Positions 7,940 to 14,592 of a stretch of DNA of 33,593 nt are shown piece by piece (positions within the stretch are counted from its first letter, which is position 1; each line of letters starts with the position of its first letter). The stretch is from assembly GCF_028656935.1 (NCBI RefSeq), contig NZ_JAMDGZ010000039.1:1-33593 (forward strand), written 5' to 3'. The notes under the pieces are model-generated. The model was not told the DNA's origin. It searched no databases and saw nothing but the letters and a program-made list of their open reading frames with translations. Position numbers and translations under genes: made by a program. The DNA comes from Pseudomonas rubra (GTDB lineage Bacteria; Pseudomonadota; Gammaproteobacteria; Pseudomonadales; Pseudomonadaceae).

Positions 7940-9175
7940 TCAACCGTCAAGCCACTCCAGCAACCCCAGGCCGGCCTTGCGCCCACTGGCAAAACAGGCC
8001 GTCAGCAGATAGCCGCCGGTCGGCGCTTCCCAGTCGAGCATTTCACCGGCACAGAACACACCGGGGACCTGCTTGAGCATCAAACGCTCATCCAGCGCTT
8101 CAAAGGTCACCCCGCCGGCACTGCTGATCGCTTCATCCAGCGGGCGAGGGCGCACCAGGGTGATTGGCAAGGCTTTGATCGCCCGCGCCAGCAACAGCGG
8201 GTCAGCAAAGGTCTGCTGATCAGTCTGTTCACGCAACAGCGCCGCCTTGACCCCGTCCAGCCCCAGTTGGCTGTGTAGATGCTTGGCCATCGAGCGTGAG
8301 CCCCGTGGCTTGGCCAGGGCTTGCTGGATGTTATCCACAGGCCGGTTGGGCAGCAGGTCGATCAGCACCCTGGCGCTGCCGTCGCGGTTGATCGCCTGAC
8401 GAATCTGCGCCGACCAGGCATACACCAGGCTGCCTTCGAGCCCAAGTGTGGTGAGCACGCACTCGCCCAGGCGTGGCGCCTGGCCTTCAAGGCTCAGGGC
8501 AATATTCTTCAGTGGCGCGCCGGCAAACTTGTCCTTGAGCACAGCGCTCCAGCCCGCGACTTCGAAGCCGCTGTTGGCGGGCTGCAAGGGCGCAATCTGT
8601 ACGTCTTGCGCCTGTAGCCAGGGCAGCCAGGCGGCATCCGAGCCCAGCCGAGACCAACTGCCGCCGCCCAGTGCCAGCACGGTGGCGGTCGGTTTGAGTG
8701 TCAGCTCGCCCTGTGGATAAGCGATCCGCAAGGCGCCTTCGGCATTCCAGCCCAGCCAGCGGTGGCGGGTGTGGATAACCACGCCGGCGTCGCGCAGGCG
8801 CTTGAGCCAGGCACGCAACAGCGGCGCGGCTTTCATGTCACGGGGGAAGACCCGGCCGGAACTGCCGACAAAGGTTTCGATACCCAGGTCGTGAATCCAC
8901 TGGCGCAGCACGTCGGCATCGAAGCCTTCGAGCAGGCGGGCGACGTCCCCTGCGCGCTCGGCATAGCGAGCGATGAACGCAGGATAAGGCTCGGAGTGGG
9001 TGATGTTCATGCCGCCGACCCCGGCCAGAAGGAACTTGCGACCCACCGAAGGCATGGCATCGTATAGCTCGACAGCGACCCCGGCCTGGCTCAGCACTTC
9101 GGCGGCCATCAACCCGGCCGGCCCGCCTCCGATAATGGCAACGTGTGGGCGGTCGGCGGTGAGGGTGTCGGTCAT
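7940..9175 (-). CDS. NAD(P)/FAD-dependent flavoprotein, TIGR03862 (PP4765) / BaiN-like family
   Basis: 411 residues from ATG 9175; a TTG four codons upstream is possible, but neither start has a clear ribosome-binding site. A Rossmann dinucleotide-binding motif opens the protein (VAIIGGGPAGLMAAEVLSQAG, about 13-33), followed by GRKFLLAGVGGMNITHSE, typical of the HI0933/BaiN-like flavoproteins. Near the C-terminus are SSAGGVTFEALDERLM and GVFCAGEMLDWEAPTGGYLL, the FAD-contacting end signature of this family. The TIGR family was named for P. putida PP_4765. Substrate unknown. The coding region contains three perfect DnaA-box sequences (8331, 8712, 8770). Confidence 0.88.
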   Translation of the reverse strand: MTDTLTADRPHVAIIGGGPAGLMAAEVLSQAGVAVELYDAMPSVGRKFLLAGVGGMNITHSEPYPAFIARYAERAGDVARLLEGFDADVLRQWIHDLGIETFVGSSGRVFPRDMKAAPLLRAWLKRLRDAGVVIHTRHRWLGWNAEGALRIAYPQGELTLKPTATVLALGGGSWSRLGSDAAWLPWLQAQDVQIAPLQPANSGFEVAGWSAVLKDKFAGAPLKNIALSLEGQAPRLGECVLTTLGLEGSLVYAWSAQIRQAINRDGSARVLIDLLPNRPVDNIQQALAKPRGSRSMAKHLHSQLGLDGVKAALLREQTDQQTFADPLLLARAIKALPITLVRPRPLDEAISSAGGVTFEALDERLMLKQVPGVFCAGEMLDWEAPTGGYLLTACFASGRKAGLGLLEWLDG

Positions 9176-9301
9176 GGTCGGCTGCAAGCTGGGAAAAGAG
9201 CCGGCATTCTACCTTAGCGGGACGCCGGGAAGTACTGGTCAAAAAATGTACAGTAGGCTCAAGGCCAGGTGGTTAAAGGCGTTGAAGGGCTTTCCCGCAG
9301 G

Positions 9302-9310
9302 TTATCCACA
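9302..9310 (+). other. Consensus DnaA box in the flavoprotein-HDAC intergenic gap
   Basis: TTATCCACA matches the strict DnaA-box consensus and lies in a 148-bp noncoding gap (9176-9323). It is one of five perfect copies between 8331 and 10645. Whether DnaA binds here is inference. Confidence 0.45.
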
Positions 9311-9323
9311 GGCGGTTCCACAG

Positions 9324-10238
9324 TCATTGTGAGTAACCCAGCACGCGGCTGGCGCTGTGGTGCAGTATCCCGTGGCGACGGGCCAGGGCCTCGCGGTCTT
9401 TGCTGTAGCCACCGCCAATCACGCCGACGACCGCAATGTCACGCCCCAGGCAGTGGCGCAGCACGCTTTCGTCACGTGCCGCAACGCCTTCATCGGTGAG
9501 CTGCAGATAGCCCAGGGCGTCGTCCTTGTGCACGTCGACGCCGGCGTCGTACAGCACCAGGTCCGGGCGATACAGCGGCAGCAGGTAGTTGAGCGCGTCG
9601 TCCACCACCTTCAGGTAGGCCTGGTCACCCATGCCGCGGGGCAGGGGAATGTCCCAGTCACTTTCGGCCTTGCGTGCCGGGAAGTTCTGCTCGCAATGCA
9701 GTGACACGGTGATGGCATCGGCGGTGTTGTGGAGGATGCGCGCGGTACCGTCGCCCTGGTGCACGTCGCAGTCGAAAATCAGCACCCTGTGCACCCGCCC
9801 GGCCGCAAGCAGGTAGTGGCTGATTACTGCCAGGTCGTTGAAGATGCAGAAGCCGGCCGGGTGATCGTAATGGGCGTGATGGGTGCCGCCGGCCAGGTGA
9901 CAGGCGATGCCATGCTCCAGCGCCTGTTCGGCGGCCAGCAGAGAGCCGCCGACCGCGCGCACGGTGCGTCGGGCCAGGGCCTCGCTCCAGGGCAGGCCAA
10001 GGCGTCGCTGGTCTTCGCGCGACAGCTCGCCGTTCATGTAGCGCTCGATGTAGGCGCGGTCATGGGCCAGGGCGAGGATGTCGTTGGGGCAAATCTGCGG
10101 GCGCAGCAGCGCAGCATCCGTGGTCAGGCCGCTGGCGACCAGGTGATCGCGCAACAGGCGGAACTTGTCCATCGGAAAGCGGTGCTCGGCGGGAAATTCC
10201 GGGCTGTAGTCGTCGTGGTAGATCAGCGGCAGCGGCAT
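9324..10238 (-). CDS. Histone deacetylase family protein (class II-like deacetylase)
   Basis: 304 residues from ATG 10238, starting at MPLPLIYHDDYSPEFPAEHR, the usual N-terminus of bacterial HDAC-like proteins; a start at 10322 adds 28 atypical residues. Catalytic features are intact: the His pair in AGGTHHAHYDHPAG, the zinc-binding Asp and His in DCDVHQGDGTA, and the second zinc Asp in YDAGVDVH. Members are zinc-dependent amidohydrolases that remove acetyl groups from lysines, polyamines or other acylamides; the substrate here is unknown. The gene is divergent from an EamA gene, with 99 bp between start codons. Confidence 0.9.
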   Translation of the reverse strand: MPLPLIYHDDYSPEFPAEHRFPMDKFRLLRDHLVASGLTTDAALLRPQICPNDILALAHDRAYIERYMNGELSREDQRRLGLPWSEALARRTVRAVGGSLLAAEQALEHGIACHLAGGTHHAHYDHPAGFCIFNDLAVISHYLLAAGRVHRVLIFDCDVHQGDGTARILHNTADAITVSLHCEQNFPARKAESDWDIPLPRGMGDQAYLKVVDDALNYLLPLYRPDLVLYDAGVDVHKDDALGYLQLTDEGVAARDESVLRHCLGRDIAVVGVIGGGYSKDREALARRHGILHHSASRVLGYSQ

Positions 10239-10337
10239 GGCAGGGTCTTGAGCGAAACAGAGCTTGATCTTGCCAGTTGGCAAGGCTGTTGCGCCAGCTT
10301 CTACACTGAGCGGCAGGCTCATTGCACAGGCGTATTC

Positions 10338-10766
10338 ATGGTGTTGGCTTCCTGGACCTTCTGGGCGGTGTTATCCGCCCTCTTTGCCGCCCTGACTGCG
10401 ATCTTTGCCAAGGTCGGCATCAGCGGTATCAACGCGGACTTCGCTACGTTGCTGCGCACGCTGGTGGTGCTGTTCAGCCTGGCGCTGATTGTGTATGCCA
10501 CCGGCCAGTACCAATCATTGAGCGCGATTTCTGCCCGCAGCTACCTGTTTCTGGTGCTGTCGGGGCTGGCCACCGGCGCGTCGTGGATCTGTTACTTCCG
10601 CGCCTTGCAACTGGGCCAGGCATCACAAGTGGCGCCTGTGGATAAACTCAGTGTGGTCCTGGTGGCGGTGCTCGGGGTGACCCTGTTGGGTGAAAGGCTC
10701 GACCTGCGCCAATGGGCTGGCATCAGCCTGGTCACTCTGGGCGTAGTGATGCTTGCGTGGCGTTGA
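10338..10766 (+). CDS. Small EamA-family membrane protein (single-repeat transporter)
   Basis: 142 residues: one EamA unit with about five hydrophobic helices, in place of the usual ten. Recognisable parts are WAVLSALFAALTAIFAKVGI at the start and SWICYFRALQLGQASQVAP, then LGVTLLGERL, at the end. Half-size DMT proteins normally work as homodimers or paired subunits; single-gene 5-helix versions of about 140 residues are common in bacteria. The ATG at 10338 begins right at the first helix; the Shine-Dalgarno is weak. Its 3' end overlaps the convergent PAP2 gene by 35 bp. Confidence 0.82.
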   Translation: MVLASWTFWAVLSALFAALTAIFAKVGISGINADFATLLRTLVVLFSLALIVYATGQYQSLSAISARSYLFLVLSGLATGASWICYFRALQLGQASQVAPVDKLSVVLVAVLGVTLLGERLDLRQWAGISLVTLGVVMLAWR

Positions 10767-11580
10767 CCAATGGCTGCGGTCGTTGCCTTGTGCGTGCACG
10801 CGCGGGTGCCTGCAACGCCAGCCGACCGTAAAAAAACAGGGCCGTCAGCCAGGTGGTCAGCCAGACGAAAATGCCCGCCCAGAACGTGTGCGACATGTAG
10901 TGCCAGCCTTGCAGTACGCGGGCAGTGCCGTAAACCAAGCCCAGTACCAGGACTGCCACCAGCAGTTTGCGTGCATGAGCCCAACGGTGGCGCAGGGCAA
11001 CAAAATACACTGCCAACAGGGTAAAGCCGCTGGAAGCATGGCCACCCGGCCAGCAGCGGCCGGCGCCGGCCTTGTCCAGCCAGGTGAAGTTCTCGAACCA
11101 TTCCTGGTGCAGTTGGGCACCGCCATACAAGGTGGTCTCGACCGGGCAATACACACTGGTATGGCTTTTCAGGTAATGGATGACTGTGGTGCACAGGGTG
11201 AAGGCCACCACCACGAACAGCAGGTCACGACGATAGCGGGTGGTGAAACGCAGCGCCGGAGCGATACGCCACTTCTCCAGCGTGCGGCTGGGCATCGCCT
11301 GTGGATACGCGGCAAAACGTGGCCAGATAAACGAGAGCAGCAGGCCGATAACTGCCATCTCACCCGTCCAGTTCGGCAAGATTCGCGGCCATTTGTGCGT
11401 GACTTTCTCGAACCACTGATTATGCAGTAAGGGGAACTGGCCACTGAGCGGGTCAAGCAGCAGGTTGCTGATCAACCGGTCCAGGTTGGTGAGGTCGAAC
11501 ATGAGGAAAACCAGGGCCGCCAGGAGCAGCGGCAAGCCCAGGTTGTTCATGTAGAAGGCGCGACGAGAGGGGGCCTGCAT
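10732..11580 (-). CDS. Membrane-associated PAP2-family phosphatase
   Basis: 282 residues with about six membrane helices. The three PAP2 signature blocks are present in the divergent form of a lipid-phosphatase subfamily: KSHTSVYCP (canonical KxxxxxxRP), CWPGGHASSGF (PSGH) and ARVLQGWHYMSH (SRxxxxxHxxxD), so the catalytic His residues are kept while several partner residues differ. Such enzymes dephosphorylate lipid phosphates or lipid A. The ATG at 11580 is preceded by GGAAG at 7 nt and follows the histidine-phosphatase stop by 3 nt, so the two are an operon. The C-terminal tail is Arg-rich. Confidence 0.83.
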   Translation of the reverse strand: MQAPSRRAFYMNNLGLPLLLAALVFLMFDLTNLDRLISNLLLDPLSGQFPLLHNQWFEKVTHKWPRILPNWTGEMAVIGLLLSFIWPRFAAYPQAMPSRTLEKWRIAPALRFTTRYRRDLLFVVVAFTLCTTVIHYLKSHTSVYCPVETTLYGGAQLHQEWFENFTWLDKAGAGRCWPGGHASSGFTLLAVYFVALRHRWAHARKLLVAVLVLGLVYGTARVLQGWHYMSHTFWAGIFVWLTTWLTALFFYGRLALQAPARARTRQRPQPLVNATQASLRPE

Positions 11581-11583
11581 CGT

Positions 11584-12276
11584 TTACTTCCCTGTGCTGG
11601 AAACAAGTTTGTGCCATTCATTCGCGTTCATCTGGCCGAGAATCCGCGCCTTGCCGTTGCGGCCCATGGACACGAACAGCGCACTGGCATAGGCACTGGA
11701 GCGTTCGCCGCCAGGAACGTTCAATTGCCGCTCAAGTTGATCGATGCAGCCGCTGTGGGTCACCAGCACCAGGTTGTGGTCGGCGGTCTTGTGCTCGAAG
11801 GCAGCATGGGCAAAACCCTTGTCGCAGTGGGTCAACCAGTCTTGGCTGGCAATCGCCTTGCCGAACATGAAGTGCGCGGTTTGCCGGGTACGGACTTGCG
11901 GGCTGCTCAGCACCTGAGCGTTATCCATGCCCAGGCGCTGGATTGCACTGCCCACTTCGCTGGCTGCGTGGCTGCCTTCGAGGGTAATGCCGCTGAGGTC
12001 GTCCAGGCATGGATTGGGCGAGCGGTCACATCGTTCAGCATGACGGATCAAAACAATGATGTTGCCCTTGGCCCAGTCGGTATAGACACCACTGTTGTGC
12101 ATCTGATTATCGCTGCCCAGGTCCACGATTTGTGTCCTTGATGACCACCACAATGCAAGGATGACCAGGGTAAACAGAATCCCCAGCCCGGTCAGGAGTT
12201 TTCGCGAGCGCCTGTCGAGTCGTCGCTTTTTGGGGGCGGTGCAGGCAAGTGTGTGAGTTGTAAGAGAAGAAGACAT
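11584..12276 (-). CDS. Membrane-anchored histidine phosphatase (phosphoglycerate-mutase-like, Ais-like)
   Basis: 230 residues: a basic cytoplasmic N-terminus (KKRRLDRRSRK), one membrane helix (about 28-46, LTGLGILFTLVILALWW), then a periplasmic phosphatase domain. The catalytic motif is IVLIRHAERCD with the phospho-accepting His, followed by SSPQVRTRQTAHFMF and LVTHSGCIDQLE carrying the second His. This resembles Ais-type histidine phosphatases that act on LPS core phosphates. Pairing with a PAP2 phosphatase supports a role in envelope phosphate remodelling or phospholipid turnover. That functional link is inference. Confidence 0.82.
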   Translation of the reverse strand: MSSSLTTHTLACTAPKKRRLDRRSRKLLTGLGILFTLVILALWWSSRTQIVDLGSDNQMHNSGVYTDWAKGNIIVLIRHAERCDRSPNPCLDDLSGITLEGSHAASEVGSAIQRLGMDNAQVLSSPQVRTRQTAHFMFGKAIASQDWLTHCDKGFAHAAFEHKTADHNLVLVTHSGCIDQLERQLNVPGGERSSAYASALFVSMGRNGKARILGQMNANEWHKLVSSTGK

Positions 12277-12420
12277 GGGACCACTTCAGGCAAGTTCGCA
12301 AGTGTGCGCACTGTAGAAAACGCAAGGTGCAGAGCGAGTGAAATGGATGTGAAAAATAGCTTGGAGGCAGAGGTTGTTACCTACGCTGTAGACTGCAGGC
12401 TGTAGATTAAGGAGCCGAGC

Positions 12421-12990
12421 ATGACCCCGATATTGGAACTGGAAAGCGCACGGCTGCTGTTGCGCCAATGGCAGGATGAGGACCTGGCGGAGTTCGCGGC
12501 GATGTGCGCCGACCCTCAGGTCATGCGCTATTTTCCAGCGCCATTGACCCGGCTGGAGAGTGCCGCGCTGATCGGCAGGATCCGCGGTCACTTCAATGAG
12601 TACGGCTATGGCCTGTGGGCCTTGGAACGCAAAGATACCGGCGCGTTCATCGGCATGACCGGCCTGCTCAACGTGAGTTTTGCCGCCGACTTCGCCCCGG
12701 CCGTGGAGATCGGCTGGCGCCTGGCCCGGCGCCACTGGGGGCTGGGGTTCGCCAGTGAAGCGGCCTGGACCAGCCTGCGTTGCGCCTTCGCTCAACTGGG
12801 CCTGGAACAGGTGGTGTCGTTCACCACCGAGCACAACCTGGCGTCGCAGAAAGTCATGCAGGCCATCGGTATGCAGCAGGACCTGGCCGGCAGCTTCGAA
12901 CACCCCAAGCTTGAGCCCGGCCACCCCCTGCGACCGCACGTGCTGTACCGCATCGACCGCGCCCAGTGGCAGGCCACCCTGCGCGGCTGA
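12421..12990 (+). CDS. GNAT-family N-acetyltransferase (RimJ/RimL-like)
   Basis: 189 residues starting at ATG 12421, preceded by AAGGAG. The opening LELESARLLLRQWQDEDLAEF is the typical RimJ/RimL N-terminus, and EIGWRLARRHWGLGFASEAA contains the acetyl-CoA pyrophosphate-binding loop (R-x-x-W-G-x-G). The C-terminal LEQVVSFTTEHNLASQKVMQAIGM is the motif-B helix with the Asn that marks this group. Members acetylate ribosomal-protein N-termini, antibiotics or small amines; the target is unknown. The direct repeat CTGTAGA in its upstream region (about 12389-12408) may be a regulator site. Confidence 0.87.
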   Translation: MTPILELESARLLLRQWQDEDLAEFAAMCADPQVMRYFPAPLTRLESAALIGRIRGHFNEYGYGLWALERKDTGAFIGMTGLLNVSFAADFAPAVEIGWRLARRHWGLGFASEAAWTSLRCAFAQLGLEQVVSFTTEHNLASQKVMQAIGMQQDLAGSFEHPKLEPGHPLRPHVLYRIDRAQWQATLRG

Positions 12991-13000
12991 ATTGCACAAC

Positions 13001-13029
13001 ATACAGGCTGGCAATGACAAACCCTGTAT
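13001..13029. terminator. Weak inverted repeat before tesB
   Basis: ATACAGG (13001-13007) pairs with CCTGTAT (13023-13029) across a 15-nt loop, followed by a short T-containing stretch. It sits between the GNAT gene and tesB and could be a weak terminator or attenuator. The stem is short, so confidence is low. Confidence 0.25.
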
Positions 13030-13067
13030 TATTTGCTGCAGTTGCGCATTGCCTTGGAGAATCTTGA

Positions 13068-13937
13068 ATGAGCCACGTGTTGGACGATCTGGTTGACCTG
13101 TTGAGCCTGGAATCGATCGAGGAAAACCTGTTCCGCGGGCGAAGCCAGGACCTGGGGTTTCGCCAGTTGTACGGTGGCCAGGTACTGGGCCAGTCGCTGT
13201 CGGCGGCCAGTCAGACGGTCGAAGAAGCGCGTCATGTGCACTCGCTGCACGGCTACTTCCTGCGCCCGGGTGATGCCAGCATGCCGGTGGTCTATTCGGT
13301 CGACCGTGTGCGCGATGGTGGCAGTTTCAGCACCCGACGGGTGACGGCGATCCAGAAGGGCCAGACCATCTTCACCTGCAGTGCCTCGTTCCAGTACGAC
13401 GAAGAAGGCTTCGAGCACCAGAGTCAGATGCCCAGCGTAGTCGGCCCGGAAAACCTGCCGTCGGAAGTCGAACTGGCCAAGCGCATGGCCGATCGCCTGC
13501 CTGAAACCATTCGCGACAAGATGCTCTGCGCCAAGCCGATCGAAATGCGCCCGGTGACCGCCGTGGATCCGTTCAACCCCAAACCGGGCGAGCCGGTGAA
13601 GTACGTATGGTTCCGCGCCGATGGCAACCTGCCGGACGTGCCGGCGCTGCACAAGTACATGCTCGCTTACGCTTCGGATTTCGGCCTGCTGACCACCTCG
13701 CTGCTGCCCCATGGTAAATCGGTGTGGCAGAAGGACATGCAGATCGCCAGCCTCGACCACGCACTATGGTTCCATGGCGACCTGCGCGCCGACCAGTGGC
13801 TGCTGTACGCCATGGACAGCCCGTGGGCCGGTAATGCCCGTGGTTTTGCCCGTGGCAATATCTACAACCAGGCCGGGCAACTGGTGGCCTCATCATGTCA
13901 GGAAGGCCTCATCCGTCATCGTAAGGATTGGCAATGA
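13068..13937 (+). CDS. tesB: Acyl-CoA thioesterase II
   Basis: 289 residues, the normal size of TesB, made of two hot-dog domains. Conserved stretches include NLFRGRSQDLGFRQLYGGQV with GQSLSAASQTV, then HSLHGYFLRPGDASMPVVYS, VTAIQKGQTIFTCSASFQ and, in the second domain, DHALWFHGDLRADQWLLYAM with SPWAGNARGFARGNIYNQAG. The Asp/Thr/Gln catalytic set of TesB falls within this C-terminal domain. The enzyme hydrolyses medium- and long-chain acyl-CoA to free fatty acid and CoA. ATG 13068 follows GGAGA by 8 nt. The stop overlaps the next start (ATGA), so tesB is coupled to the HAD gene. Confidence 0.93.
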   Translation: MSHVLDDLVDLLSLESIEENLFRGRSQDLGFRQLYGGQVLGQSLSAASQTVEEARHVHSLHGYFLRPGDASMPVVYSVDRVRDGGSFSTRRVTAIQKGQTIFTCSASFQYDEEGFEHQSQMPSVVGPENLPSEVELAKRMADRLPETIRDKMLCAKPIEMRPVTAVDPFNPKPGEPVKYVWFRADGNLPDVPALHKYMLAYASDFGLLTTSLLPHGKSVWQKDMQIASLDHALWFHGDLRADQWLLYAMDSPWAGNARGFARGNIYNQAGQLVASSCQEGLIRHRKDWQ

Positions 13938-14527
13938 ACCTGCAGCAGATTCGCCACTGGGTGTTCGACATGGACGGCACCTTGACTGTCGCCGTGCATG
14001 ATTTTGCCGCGATCAAGGAGGCGCTGGAAATTCCCCAGACCCACGACATCCTCACCCACCTGGCGGCCTTGCCTGCCGCAGAGGCTGCAGCCAAGCACGC
14101 CTGGTTGCTGGAACATGAGCGCGAGCTTGCAATCGGTTCGCGCCCGGCCATCGGCGCTGTGGAGCTGGTTCGCGATTTGCTCGGGCGCGGTTGCACGCTG
14201 GGTATCCTAACCCGCAATGCCCGGGAGCTGGCGCATGTCACCCTTGAGGCAATTGGCCTGGCCGACTGCTTTGCTGTCGAGCACATCCTTGGTCGCGACG
14301 AAGCACCGCCCAAACCGGACCCGGGTGGGTTGCTGAAACTGGCCGCAGCCTGGGATGTGGCACCGACCGAGATGGTCATGGTTGGCGATTACCGCTTTGA
14401 CCTGGACTGTGGTCGTGCAGCCGGAACGCGGACGATCCTGGTCAACCTGCCGGACAATCCCTGGCCGCAGCTTGCCGACTGGCACGCGGCGGATTGTCGG
14501 GCGTTGCAGGTGATGCTCGACCATTGA
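13934..14527 (+). CDS. HAD-superfamily hydrolase (phosphatase)
   Basis: 197 residues from ATG 13934, which overlaps the tesB stop by 4 bp and follows TAAGGA. HAD motifs: I WVFDMDGTLT (the two catalytic Asp, about 10-16), II ILTRNA, III KPDPGGLL (Lys) and IV MVMVGDYRFDLDCGRAAGT (acidic pair). The helical insert after motif I places it in the phosphoglycolate-phosphatase/beta-phosphoglucomutase-like subfamily. Substrate unknown. It is followed by a REP element that separates it from the convergent siderophore receptor gene. Confidence 0.9.
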   Translation: MNLQQIRHWVFDMDGTLTVAVHDFAAIKEALEIPQTHDILTHLAALPAAEAAAKHAWLLEHERELAIGSRPAIGAVELVRDLLGRGCTLGILTRNARELAHVTLEAIGLADCFAVEHILGRDEAPPKPDPGGLLKLAAAWDVAPTEMVMVGDYRFDLDCGRAAGTRTILVNLPDNPWPQLADWHAADCRALQVMLDH

Positions 14528-14537
14528 GTTGAATCTG

Positions 14538-14586
14538 TCGCGGGGCAAGTGGGAGCGGCGATGCGGCGACCCGACTTGCCCCGCGA
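14538..14586. repeat. REP element between the HAD and TonB-receptor genes
   Basis: Perfect 13-bp arms TCGCGGGGCAAGT (14538-14550) and ACTTGCCCCGCGA (14574-14586) enclose a GC-rich loop. Bases 14551-14586 are the exact reverse complement of the 36-bp unit at 7856-7891. It lies between two convergent stop codons, so it may also terminate both transcripts. Confidence 0.85.
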
Positions 14587-14592
14587 AAGGCC

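Noticed and set aside
12286..13020. 244-codon minus-strand ORF across the GNAT gene
   Set aside because: Opposes a GNAT gene with a clear acetyl-CoA loop; no recognisable domain.
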